Of a stretch of 64,000 nt of DNA, positions 19,338-27,436 are shown piece after piece. This DNA comes from Anaeromyxobacter sp. (GTDB taxonomy: Bacteria > Myxococcota > Myxococcia > Myxococcales > Anaeromyxobacteraceae): assembly GCA_016718565.1 (NCBI GenBank), contig JADKCZ010000002.1:62001-126000 (forward strand). The letters run 5' to 3'. Below the pieces are notes generated by a model. It had not been told where the DNA came from. It did not search any database and worked only from the letters and a program-made list of their open reading frames with translations. Positions within the stretch are counted from its first letter, which is position 1, and each line of letters starts with the position of its first letter. The position numbers were made by a program, and so were the translations under genes.

Positions 19338-20084
19338 ATGCGAGCCCCCACCGCCGCGCTGGTCGTCGTCGGCAGCGAGGTGCTCTCCGCCAAGGTGGCC
19401 GACGAGAACGGTCCCTGGCTGGCCCGGCGGCTGCGCGAGCTGGGCGTGGAGCTGCGGGCCATCGCCACCGTGGCCGACCGGGTGGACGACATCGTCGAGG
19501 CGGTGGACCGGGAGCGGCGGCGCGCCGGCTGGCTCTTCACCTCGGGCGGCGTCGGCCCCACCCATGACGACCTGACCGTGGCGGCGGTGGCGCGGGCGCT
19601 GGGGCGGCCCCTGGCGCGCCACGCCCAGCTGGCCCTGGCCATCGACGCCCTGCACCGCCGCCACCACGGCGGCGAGGCGGCCCCCGAGGCGGCGCTGCGC
19701 ATGGCCGACGTGCCGGTGGGCACCGAGCTGGTGGGCGATCAGGGCTACCCGACGCTGGTGTGCGGCAACGTGGTGCTGCTGCCCGGGGTGCCGCGCTTCT
19801 TCCGCTACCAGTTCGACCGGGTGGCCACGCTGCTGGCCGGCGCGCCCTTCCGGCTGGCGCAGGTCTACCTGGTGGTGCGCGAGGAGCGCATCGCCGGGTC
19901 GCTGGCCGAGGTGGCCCTGGCCCACCCCGGGGTGGAGCTCGGGAGCTATCCGCAGTTCGACGACGGTGACCACCTGGTGCGCCTGACGGTGGAGTCGCGC
20001 GACCTGCCGGCGGTCGAGGCGGCGCTGCGGGCGCTGCTGGGCGCGCTGCCGGCCGGGGCGGTGCTGCGGGTCGAGGGGCCCTGA
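19338..20084 (+). CDS. CinA N-terminal/MoaB-like molybdopterin-binding domain protein
   Basis: A 248-residue protein. Residues 8-170 follow the MoCF-biosynthesis/CinA N-terminal domain: VVVGSEVLSAKVADENGPWLARRLRELG, the TSGGVGPTHDDLT signature, and GNVVLLPGVPRFFRYQFD. The C-terminal nicotinamide-nucleotide amidase domain of full CinA is absent. Instead about 80 residues resembling the middle KH-like part remain (ELGSYPQFDDGDHLVRLTVES). The domain is associated with ADP-ribose pyrophosphatase activity in CinA, and whether this short form keeps it is unknown. It lies 14 bases after tmk. Confidence 0.85.
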   Translation: MRAPTAALVVVGSEVLSAKVADENGPWLARRLRELGVELRAIATVADRVDDIVEAVDRERRRAGWLFTSGGVGPTHDDLTVAAVARALGRPLARHAQLALAIDALHRRHHGGEAAPEAALRMADVPVGTELVGDQGYPTLVCGNVVLLPGVPRFFRYQFDRVATLLAGAPFRLAQVYLVVREERIAGSLAEVALAHPGVELGSYPQFDDGDHLVRLTVESRDLPAVEAALRALLGALPAGAVLRVEGP

Positions 20085-20098
20085 GCCGCGCCGCGGGC

Positions 20099-23000
20099 TC
20101 AGGCGATGGCCACCCGCAGCCGCTGGCGCAGGGTGAAGTGGTCCTCGCTGGCCGCGAAGGCCAGGAGGGCCAGGGCCCGGGGGTTCTCCCGCAGGGCCTG
20201 GCGCGGCGGCGCCAGCACGGCCGGGGTGCCGTCGGGCCCCTCGCGCAGCACCAGGTCGAGGGCGGTGGGCACGTCGCCGCACAGCACCAGCCCGGCCCGG
20301 TCGGCGGTCTGCGTCGCGGCCCCGCGCCAGGCGGCCAGGTCGGGGTCCGGGCCGGCGGCCAGGGCGCGCGCCGCCGGCTCCATGAGCTTGCGGGCGCGGC
20401 GGGGCAGGGACCGCCCCACCTGACGGACCAGCGCCTCGGAGGGCAGCCCGGTGGCCGACCAGGCCGTCACCACCTGGCGGACGGCCGCGGCCACCAGGTC
20501 GCCCAGGGTGCCCTCGTCCACCACCTCGGCCAGGCCGCTGCGCAGCTTGAGGCGGATGGCCATCCGCCCCAGCAGGAAGCGCTGCTCCCGCAGCGTGGCG
20601 CGCCGCAGCAGGTCCACCCCGCAGCGCACCACCGGCCGCTCGCCGGGGTCCACCAGCAGGCGCCCCGAGGCCCCCGGGTCGAGGTCCCACTCGTCGCCGG
20701 CGCAGACCGCGCGGCACAGCTCGGACAGCAGGCGGCGCGCCGGGTGATCGTCGCGCGCCACCTCGGCGCCCGCCACCGGCGGGCCGCGCAGGGCCTCGGC
20801 CAGGGCGTCGCCCGCGGCGGCCACCAGCTCGGAGAGCGGGCCGCGGTCGCCGGGCGCGCGCAGCGTGGCCACCTCGTCCTCCGCCAGCGCAGGCGGGGAG
20901 CCCAGCACCTGCTGGTCGCCCTCGCGCAGCAGCCGCTCGGCGGCGGGGCCGGGGGCCGGCGCTCCCAGCCACCGCAGCACGCTGGCGGCCACGTAGGCGC
21001 GGTCGTGGGCCCGGAGCCGCTCGAAGAGCCGGAAGAGCGCCCCCCAGCTCTCCTCGGCGAGCGGATCGAGCTCCAGCAGGCGTCGGTGCTCCTCCACCGC
21101 CAGCGCCGGGGCGCTCTCCTCGTAGGCCGCGGCCAGCAGCGCCCGGGCGTCGGCCCGCCCGGGGGCCTCGGCCAGCGCCGCGCGCAGCTGCTCGACCGCG
21201 CGGGTGCGCTGCTGCAGGGGGCCTCCCAGCAGGCGGGCCGCCTCCACCCGCAGCTCGGCGCGGAAGGCCGGATCGGTGGCCACAGCCGCCGCGGCCTCGA
21301 GCGCCACCGCCAGCGCCCGCGGATCGTCGCGGCGGCGCTCCAGCTCCACCATGAGCCGCAGCGCCTCGGCGTGGCCCGGCACCAGCTCCAGGGCCCGGGC
21401 CGCGTGGGCCAGCGCGGTGGTCTGGTCGCCGGCCTGCGCCTCCAGGCGAGCCAGGCCGAGGTGGTGGGAGGCGGACTGGTCGGGCGGCAGCCCGGTCAGG
21501 GTGAGCAGGCGCCGCAGGGCGTCGGCCGCCACCTGGGGCCGGCCCTCGGCCTCGTGCAGCGTCGCCAGCCTGGCCAGCGCCTCGCGATGCTCCGGGTCGT
21601 CCTGCAGCACCGCCTCCAGGTGGTGGCGGGCCGGGCCCCCGGCCTGGAGGTGGTCCTGGGCCAGTGCGGCGGCCGCCAGGTGGTACGGCACCCGGGCGGC
21701 CGGAGTGCCCTCGGCGTCCGCGGCCGCCCGGTAGTCGACCAGCGCGGCCTCGTGCTCGCCGTCCTCCGAGCGCAGGCGGGCCCGCAGCGCCAGGGCCTCG
21801 GCCATCCCAGGCCGGGCCTCCAGCGCCCGGTCGAGCGCGCCGCGGGCCAGCGGCCTGCCGCCGGAGCCGACCAGGGCGGCGCGCGCCACGGCCAGCCAGG
21901 CGTCGGCGGCGCGGGCAGGCTCCTGCTCGGCGCGGGCCCGCGCCTGGCGGGCCGCCAGCAGCGCCTCGCCGCCGCCGGCCTGCAGCCCCTCCAGCCGGGT
22001 GAGCGGGCCGGGCGTGCCTGGATCCAGCTCGGCGGCCAGTCGGTAGTCGAGCGCGGCGTCGGCCGGATCCCCCAGCCGCTCGGAGAGCCGGCCGGCTTCC
22101 ACGAAGGCGATGGCGGCCGCCGGGCCGTGGCGCAGGGCGCTGGCCTCGGCGCGGAGCAGCTCGCGCGCCCGCGGCAGGTCGCAGCGCCCCAGGGCCAGGC
22201 GGCGGGAGGCGCGCAGGGCCGGCAGCCAGCCTGGGGCAGCCGCCAGGGCGCCGTCCAGCGCCTCGGCGGCCTGGTCGGTGGCGCCGTCCTCGCGCCAGCC
22301 CTCGGCGGCGCGGGTGAGCCAGTGGGCCCGCTCGAGGCCCGAGGTGGCCCCGGCGGCGCGGGCCTCGGCGTGCCGCGCGGCGTCGCCCGGCGGACCGAGG
22401 CTCGCGGCCCGGTCCACCTCGGGCGCCAGGATGGCGCTGTCGGGGTCGAGCGCCGCGGCGTGCGGAAGGAACCCGGGCTCGAGCGCCCGGCGCGGCAGGT
22501 CGTCCGAGGCCGCCAGCAGCAGCGCGGCCGCGGCCCGCGGCGGCGCCGCGTCGGCCAGGGCCAGGCGCAAGGCGCCGCGCCGGGCCGGCACGGCCGCCTC
22601 CAGGCGAAGGTCGAGGATCAGCGGGCCGGGGTGGCCGGGGGCGGCCGCCGTGGCCTCGCCGACCAGCCGCCGGGCGGCGCCCGGGTCGGCGTCGCGATCG
22701 AGCGCCAGGCGGGCCAGTCCGAGCAGCGCCGGAGCCTGGTCCACCGCGCCGTCGGCCTCCTCGCGTCGCAGTACGGCCAGGTCCGTCCAGCAGCCCAGCG
22801 CCGCGTAGAGCCGGTCGAGCGCGCGGCAGGCCGGGGCGTAGGCCGGGGAGGCCCGCAGCGCCTCCTGGTAGCTCTCCAGCGCGCTGGAGGGCTGCCCGAG
22901 GGGGCCCTCCCAGAGACGGCCCACCTCGGTGAGCACCGCCGCCCGGTCGTCCGGGGCGGCGCGGGCCGCCGCCTCGGCCCGCAGCAGCTCCACCAGGCTC

Positions 23001-24841
23001 TCGTGGTCGCCGCGGGCCCGGTAGAGGCGGGACAGCGCGGCCATGGCCGGCAGGTGGGTGGGGGAGAGGGTGAGCACCTCGCGGTAGGCGGCCGTGGCCT
23101 CGTCGGCGCTGCCCAGGCGCCGATCGAGCAGGTCGGCGATGCGCAGCACCTGCTCGGCGGCGGCCTCGGCGTCGCCGGCGGCGTCCGCCTCGGCGCGGAA
23201 GAGGCCGATGAGCGCCTCCCACTGGCCGGCGCGGGCGTGCAGCCGCCCCAGCGCCCGCAGGGCGGGGAGGTGGCCGGGCGCAAGCGCCTTCACCTCCTCC
23301 CAGGAGGCGCGGGCCTGCTCGGGGTCGTCGAGGTGCTCCTCCAGGAGCTCGGCGCGCCGCTGCAGCAGCGAGAGGCGGCGCCGCCGGGCGGCCTGCGCCG
23401 GGGAGGCGGAGAGCTCGGCCAGGTCGGCGTCCAGCAGGGCCAGCAGGTCGGGCCAGTGCCCCTGCTGCTCGTGGAGGCGCTGCAGCGCCGCGCGCGGCGC
23501 CAGCAGCTCGGGGTCGATGGCCAGCGCCTCCCGGTACAGCTCGATGGCCTGGTCGGGGGCGCCCAGCCGCTCCTCGAGCACCTCGGCGGCCTTGAAGGTC
23601 TTCTGGGCCCGCTCGCGCGGATCGCGGGCGATCTGCGCCTCGCCCACGAAGGCCTCCAGCAGGCCATCCCAGTCCCCGACGCGGGCACACAGCCGCCCCA
23701 GCGTGGAGAGGGCCGATCGGTGGCCCGGGACGAGGGCCAGCACGCCGCGGCAGCAGGCGATGGCCTCGTCGGTGCGGCCGAGCCGCTCCTCCTCGAGCTC
23801 GGCGCGGCGCAGCAGGGCGGCCACGGCCTCCCCCAGGTGGGCCGGATCGTGGCGGTCGAGGTGGGCGCCGGACAGCTCGCGCAGCACGTCCACGGCCTCG
23901 ACCCACTCGCCGCGCAGCTCGCGCAGGCGCGCCAGCTCGGCCAGCAGGAGCGGCTCGGTGGGGGCGTCGGCGCGGCCGCGCTCCAGCGCCTCCAGGGCCT
24001 CCTCCGGCCGGTTCAGCCGCTCTCCCAGCACCCTGGCGAGCTCCAGCCAGGCCGAGCCCCCGGCGGCCGGGGCCGCGGCCTCGGCGTCGGCGCGCAGGAT
24101 GGCCGCCAGCACCTCGGGCTGGCCCAGCCGGTCGGCGTGTCGCCGGGCCATGGCCCGCACCACCGGGTCCTGGTCGTGCAGCTCGAAGGCCCTGAGCGCC
24201 GCGGCGCCGGCCCGGTCGAGGTCGCCCAGGGCGTCCTCCAGCAGCCCGGCCGCCGACACCAGGTAGTCTGCCTCCAGCCGCGGCTCACCGGCGGCGGCGG
24301 CGCAGGCCAGCCAGGCGTTGGCCAGCCCGGGCCGGTCGCCGGCGGCGGCGGCCCGCAGGGCGCACTCCTCGGCCACGCCGAAGTGGCCCGGCGAGGCCTC
24401 GGAGGCCTGGACCAGCGCCGCCAGCGACGCCTCGGGGAGGCCCAGGCGGGCCAGGGCGCGGGACAGGCTCAGCGCCAGGTCGGCCCGATCTGCCGGCGCC
24501 TCCACCAGCGGCACCTCCAGCTCGAGGGCTTGCGCCAGCAGCGGGGTGTCGTCGAGCTCGGCGGCCAGGCGACGGGCCGCGCGCAAGGCAGGCAGGTGGG
24601 TCGGCTCCGCGGCGATGGCCCGCTGCAGCAGGGCCAGCGCGGCGGAGGGAGCGCCGAGCCGCCGCTCCTGCACCTCGGCCGCCTCGGTGAAGAGGGCCGC
24701 GGCCTCGACGCCGACGGCGCGGGCGGCCGCCTCGCGCTCCAGGAGGGTGGCCTCGGCGGCCCAGTCCAGGGCGTCCAGCCCGGCCGCGGGCCCGGCGGGC
24801 TCCGGGGCGGCGCTCGCGTTCGGCCGGTCGCGGTGGCTCAT
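20099..24841 (-). CDS. Giant tetratricopeptide-repeat protein (1580 residues)
   Basis: Most of the protein is a solenoid of TPR-like 34-residue helical repeats, for example DQAIELYREALAIDPELLAPRAAL, DEATAAYREVLTLSPTHLPAMAAL and SSALESYQEALRASPAYAPACRAL. They run from about residue 45 to 1240. The last 300 residues are a different, mostly helical domain (VVDEGTLGDLVAAAVRQVV...SEDHFTLRQRLRVAIA). There is no signal peptide or membrane segment, so it is probably a cytoplasmic scaffold. Similar long TPR proteins are frequent in myxobacteria. I cannot name a partner. It ends 14 bases from the convergent CinA-like gene. Confidence 0.88.
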   Translation of the reverse strand: MSHRDRPNASAAPEPAGPAAGLDALDWAAEATLLEREAAARAVGVEAAALFTEAAEVQERRLGAPSAALALLQRAIAAEPTHLPALRAARRLAAELDDTPLLAQALELEVPLVEAPADRADLALSLSRALARLGLPEASLAALVQASEASPGHFGVAEECALRAAAAGDRPGLANAWLACAAAAGEPRLEADYLVSAAGLLEDALGDLDRAGAAALRAFELHDQDPVVRAMARRHADRLGQPEVLAAILRADAEAAAPAAGGSAWLELARVLGERLNRPEEALEALERGRADAPTEPLLLAELARLRELRGEWVEAVDVLRELSGAHLDRHDPAHLGEAVAALLRRAELEEERLGRTDEAIACCRGVLALVPGHRSALSTLGRLCARVGDWDGLLEAFVGEAQIARDPRERAQKTFKAAEVLEERLGAPDQAIELYREALAIDPELLAPRAALQRLHEQQGHWPDLLALLDADLAELSASPAQAARRRRLSLLQRRAELLEEHLDDPEQARASWEEVKALAPGHLPALRALGRLHARAGQWEALIGLFRAEADAAGDAEAAAEQVLRIADLLDRRLGSADEATAAYREVLTLSPTHLPAMAALSRLYRARGDHESLVELLRAEAAARAAPDDRAAVLTEVGRLWEGPLGQPSSALESYQEALRASPAYAPACRALDRLYAALGCWTDLAVLRREEADGAVDQAPALLGLARLALDRDADPGAARRLVGEATAAAPGHPGPLILDLRLEAAVPARRGALRLALADAAPPRAAAALLLAASDDLPRRALEPGFLPHAAALDPDSAILAPEVDRAASLGPPGDAARHAEARAAGATSGLERAHWLTRAAEGWREDGATDQAAEALDGALAAAPGWLPALRASRRLALGRCDLPRARELLRAEASALRHGPAAAIAFVEAGRLSERLGDPADAALDYRLAAELDPGTPGPLTRLEGLQAGGGEALLAARQARARAEQEPARAADAWLAVARAALVGSGGRPLARGALDRALEARPGMAEALALRARLRSEDGEHEAALVDYRAAADAEGTPAARVPYHLAAAALAQDHLQAGGPARHHLEAVLQDDPEHREALARLATLHEAEGRPQVAADALRRLLTLTGLPPDQSASHHLGLARLEAQAGDQTTALAHAARALELVPGHAEALRLMVELERRRDDPRALAVALEAAAAVATDPAFRAELRVEAARLLGGPLQQRTRAVEQLRAALAEAPGRADARALLAAAYEESAPALAVEEHRRLLELDPLAEESWGALFRLFERLRAHDRAYVAASVLRWLGAPAPGPAAERLLREGDQQVLGSPPALAEDEVATLRAPGDRGPLSELVAAAGDALAEALRGPPVAGAEVARDDHPARRLLSELCRAVCAGDEWDLDPGASGRLLVDPGERPVVRCGVDLLRRATLREQRFLLGRMAIRLKLRSGLAEVVDEGTLGDLVAAAVRQVVTAWSATGLPSEALVRQVGRSLPRRARKLMEPAARALAAGPDPDLAAWRGAATQTADRAGLVLCGDVPTALDLVLREGPDGTPAVLAPPRQALRENPRALALLAFAASEDHFTLRQRLRVAIA

Positions 24842-24864
24842 GGACGTCGGCGCCGGCGGGGTTC

Positions 24865-24896
24865 AGAGGCCGGGAGGCGAGCTCGTCACGGCCTCT
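24865..24896 (-). terminator. Hairpin immediately after a stop codon, twin of 50425-50456
   Basis: Arms AGAGGCCG/CGGCCTCT (8 bp, 16-base loop) begin within the TGA of the 69-residue gene. A near copy follows elbB. There is no T-run, so it may be a factor-dependent terminator or an mRNA 3' stabiliser. Confidence 0.5.
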
Positions 24897-25105
24897 CAGG
24901 CCTCGAAGCGGTCGATCCTGCCGGCCTTCAGCAGGATCTCCAGGGCGCCCTTGGTCACGGCCGCCTTGTCGTTGCCCTGCAGCTTCACCACCAGCGGCGC
25001 CACCACCGCGCCACCGCCCGGGATGACCGCCACCGCCCAGCTGTCGCCGAGGTCCTTGTCCACAGTGACCCGGCACTCGACTGCTCCGATGAAGGCTCGC
25101 GCCAT
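24896..25105 (-). CDS. Small protein of unknown function (69 residues)
   Basis: A short basic/hydrophobic protein (MARAFIGAVECRVTVDKDL...) with predicted strands and a C-terminal helix (KAAVTKGALEILLKAGRIDRFEA). It has no signal peptide, cysteine cluster or motif I know. GGGAG lies 8 bases before the ATG. It is divergent from the haem lipoprotein gene with 56 bases between them, and it lies upstream of and co-directional with the giant TPR gene (54 bases, containing a hairpin). Confidence 0.65.
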   Translation of the reverse strand: MARAFIGAVECRVTVDKDLGDSWAVAVIPGGGAVVAPLVVKLQGNDKAAVTKGALEILLKAGRIDRFEA

Positions 25106-25161
25106 TCAGGTCTCCCAGGTTATTGCTGCGAGGCGCCGGGAAGATAGCCCAACGGAGCCAG

Positions 25162-26010
25162 ATGACAAAGCGATGGCTGATACCCCTGGTCGGCGCCGCG
25201 CTGGCCGCCTGTGCCGGGCCGAAGCTGCCGACCGCGGCCACGGGCGAGGTGGTCCTCACCATCCGCGGCCAGGTGAAGCACGGTCCCTTCTTCCTGCAGC
25301 GCTCCGACCTGGCCGGCCTTCCGCGGGCAGGGTTCCGCGCGGTGGACCCTGCCACGGGCCGCCAGGCCCGCTTCGACGGGGTGGCGCTGGTGCCCTTCCT
25401 GGCCAGGAAGCTGGAGGCGGTGGACGGCGGCGACACCATCCTGGTGGTCGCCGCGGACGGCGTGACGCTGCCCACACCGGCCGGCCTGCTCCGGCAGTAT
25501 CGCCCGATCCTGGCCGACCAGGTGGACGGGCGGCCCGCCCCCCTGCAGCTGGCCTGGCCCACCCTCGACCAGCCGGGGCTGACGGCAGACCCGCGGGCGG
25601 GGCTCTGGTGGCTACGTCCGGTGGTGGCGCTCGAGCTGGTGGCCTGGGAGCGGAGCTGGGGCCGCGCCCTGCGACCGCCGCCCGGGCTCGGCGAGGAGGC
25701 CAGGGTCGGCGCAGGGCACTACCTGCTGCGCTGCGCCGCCTGCCACAGGCTGCACGGCGCCGGAGGGGAGAGGGGACCGGCCCTCGACGGGGCGGTCGGG
25801 CGGCTCGGCGAGGCCCGGTTCGTGCGGAGGGCGCAGGAGCACGCCGGGCTCCCGGAGCGGGTCGGCGCGGCCTTGCAGCGGCGCGAGGAGGTGGTGGCCC
25901 AGGTGGCGGCCTTCGTGGCGGCGTCGGACCTGGCCGGCCCGCTCGACCTCGACGAGCCGGTCACCCCGCCGCAGAAGCCGAAGGACCGAACGCAGCCAGC
26001 CGGCCGCTGA
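25162..26010 (+). CDS. Lipoprotein with sulfite-oxidase-like N-terminal region and c-type haem site
   Basis: A 282-residue product. The signal peptide ends in a lipobox (LVGAALAAC, Cys at about 17), so it is membrane-anchored outside the cytoplasm. Residues about 30-165 (VVLTIRGQVKHGPFFLQRSDLAGLP...ILADQVDGRPAPLQLAWP) resemble the molybdopterin-oxidoreductase (SUOX/YedY) fold in outline, though the pterin-binding cysteine is not apparent. A single haem motif CAACH lies at about 191-195 in a mono-haem cytochrome c domain. GGAG lies 7 bases before the ATG at 25162. The 3' end overlaps the convergent DUF309 gene by 50 bases. It may be a redox partner protein, and the function is inferred only. 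Confidence 0.78.
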   Translation: MTKRWLIPLVGAALAACAGPKLPTAATGEVVLTIRGQVKHGPFFLQRSDLAGLPRAGFRAVDPATGRQARFDGVALVPFLARKLEAVDGGDTILVVAADGVTLPTPAGLLRQYRPILADQVDGRPAPLQLAWPTLDQPGLTADPRAGLWWLRPVVALELVAWERSWGRALRPPPGLGEEARVGAGHYLLRCAACHRLHGAGGERGPALDGAVGRLGEARFVRRAQEHAGLPERVGAALQRREEVVAQVAAFVAASDLAGPLDLDEPVTPPQKPKDRTQPAGR

Positions 26011-26389
26011 ACGACGCGCCGAGCGGGGCCGGGCCGGCGGGCGCCGGGCCGCCCTGGTGCCAGCGCCTGGCCTCGACCAGGGAACCGCGCAGCCCGGCCC
26101 TGAACCGCTCCAGCTCCAGGCCAGCCAGCCCGTCCGGCGCGGCCTCCAGCCGGTCCAGCGCCAGCTCCAGCAGGCGGCACATGCCCGCCGGCTGCCGGGC
26201 TGCCAGCTTCTGGTAGGCGCCGGCGGCCTGGATGAGCCCCTGCAAGACCCGCCGCAGGTCACCGCGCTCCAGCCGCCAGGCTGCCTCCCAGATCTCGTGC
26301 GCCTCGCAGTACTGGCCGCTCACGAAGAGCTCCCGGCCGCGCTCCAGGAGCGCCACCGTCCCGTCCACCCTGCCTCGGCTCAGGTCCAT
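25961..26389 (-). CDS. DUF309 family protein
   Basis: A 142-residue protein from the ATG at 26389, preceded by GAAGGAGG. It carries the DUF309 core (LFVSGQYCEAHEIWEAAWR, with the conserved H-E-x-W-E-x-x-W cluster, then VLQGLIQAAGAYQKL). The family is all-helical and uncharacterised, with conserved histidines and acidic residues that could bind a metal. The last ~17 residues (SFSGRLAAFGPSASAAG) lie in DNA shared with the convergent haem-lipoprotein gene and are probably poorly constrained. It is divergent from the desaturase gene. Confidence 0.88.
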   Translation of the reverse strand: MDLSRGRVDGTVALLERGRELFVSGQYCEAHEIWEAAWRLERGDLRRVLQGLIQAAGAYQKLAARQPAGMCRLLELALDRLEAAPDGLAGLELERFRAGLRGSLVEARRWHQGGPAPAGPAPLGASFSGRLAAFGPSASAAG

Positions 26390-26443
26390 GCCTCCTTCAC
26401 CCGCCAGGGCCTCGGATCGTGCCAAGAAGTCGATGACACCCCC

Positions 26444-27397
26444 ATGACGGGAGGGGCGCAGAACTGGGGGATGGCGAGTCTGCGAGATCCAGACCGGATC
26501 AACTGGGGTGGAGGGTCGATACCCTTCCTGTTCGTGCATGCCGTGGCCTTGGCCACGCCTTTCCTGGTGCCGGTGTCGCCAGCCCTGCTGGGGCTGGCGG
26601 TCGCCACCTATGCCATCCGGATGTTCGGCATCACCGCCGGGTACCACCGCTACTTCGCCCACCGCGCCTACCGGACGGGCCGGGTCTTCCAGTTCGTCCT
26701 GGCCTGGCTGGGCGCCATGTCCTCCCAGAAGGGGCCCCTCTGGTGGGCGGCCCATCACCGGCACCACCACCGCTGGTCCGACACCGACCAGGACCTCCAC
26801 TCGCCCGTGCGCGGCGGCTTCCTCTGGAGCCACGTCGGCTGGTTCCTGGTGTCCCGCTACGAGCAGACCCGGCTGGATCAGATCAAGGACTTCGCCCGCT
26901 TCCCGGAGCTTCGCTGGATCGATCGGTGGCACGCCGTGCCCGGCCTGACCCTGGCGCTCGGGCTCTTCCTGGTCGGCGGCTGGCCGGCGCTGCTCTGGGG
27001 GTACTTCCTCTCCACCGCGGTGCTGTGGCACGGCACCTTCGTCATCAACTCGCTGGCCCACGTCATGGGGCGGCGGCGCTACGAGACCGGCGACGAGTCG
27101 CGCAACTCCTTCCTGCTGGCCCTCGTCACCTTCGGGGAGGGCTGGCACAACAACCACCACTTCTACGCAGCCACCGCCAACCAGGGCTGGTTCTGGTGGG
27201 AGGTGGACCTGTCCTATGCCGTGCTCAAGCTCCTCGGGGCGGCCGGCCTGGTGAGCGACCTGAGGACGCCGCCGCCGCACATCCGCTACGCCCACCTGCG
27301 GGTGGACGCCGGCCGGACCGGTCCCGCGGCGGGTGGAGCCGCGGCCCCGGCCGAGGCGGCCGAAGCGGACGCCCGGGCCGTGGGCGAGGCCGCCTAG
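26444..27397 (+). CDS. Acyl-CoA / fatty acid desaturase
   Basis: A 317-residue membrane enzyme that introduces a double bond into an acyl chain using a di-iron centre. The three histidine boxes are complete: YHRYFAHRAY (HxxxxH), HHRHHHRWSD (HxxHH) and HNNHHFYAAT (HxxHH). Four hydrophobic segments surround them. Two starts are possible: ATG 26444 or ATG 26471 (MASLRDPDRINW), the second with GGGAGGGG upstream at long spacing. The C-terminal 40 residues are an Ala-rich tail. The reaction needs oxygen, consistent with a facultative or aerobic host. Confidence 0.93.
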   Translation: MTGGAQNWGMASLRDPDRINWGGGSIPFLFVHAVALATPFLVPVSPALLGLAVATYAIRMFGITAGYHRYFAHRAYRTGRVFQFVLAWLGAMSSQKGPLWWAAHHRHHHRWSDTDQDLHSPVRGGFLWSHVGWFLVSRYEQTRLDQIKDFARFPELRWIDRWHAVPGLTLALGLFLVGGWPALLWGYFLSTAVLWHGTFVINSLAHVMGRRRYETGDESRNSFLLALVTFGEGWHNNHHFYAATANQGWFWWEVDLSYAVLKLLGAAGLVSDLRTPPPHIRYAHLRVDAGRTGPAAGGAAAPAEAAEADARAVGEAA

Positions 27398-27436
27398 CGG
27401 CTGGCCGGGCTCCCCGCGAGCGCGCCGCGGCTGGCG

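Noticed and set aside
20138..25147. A 1669-codon open frame on the plus strand opposite the giant TPR gene
   Set aside because: It is an antisense shadow caused by extreme GC at third positions. Its translation is low complexity (Gln/Gly/Arg/Ala) with no domain, while the minus strand encodes clear TPR repeats.
26925..27035. TGGCAC occurrences considered as sigma54 promoters
   Set aside because: They lie inside the desaturase gene and lack a TTGC element at the right spacing. A TTGGCAC at 26424-26430 (minus) also lacks the second element.
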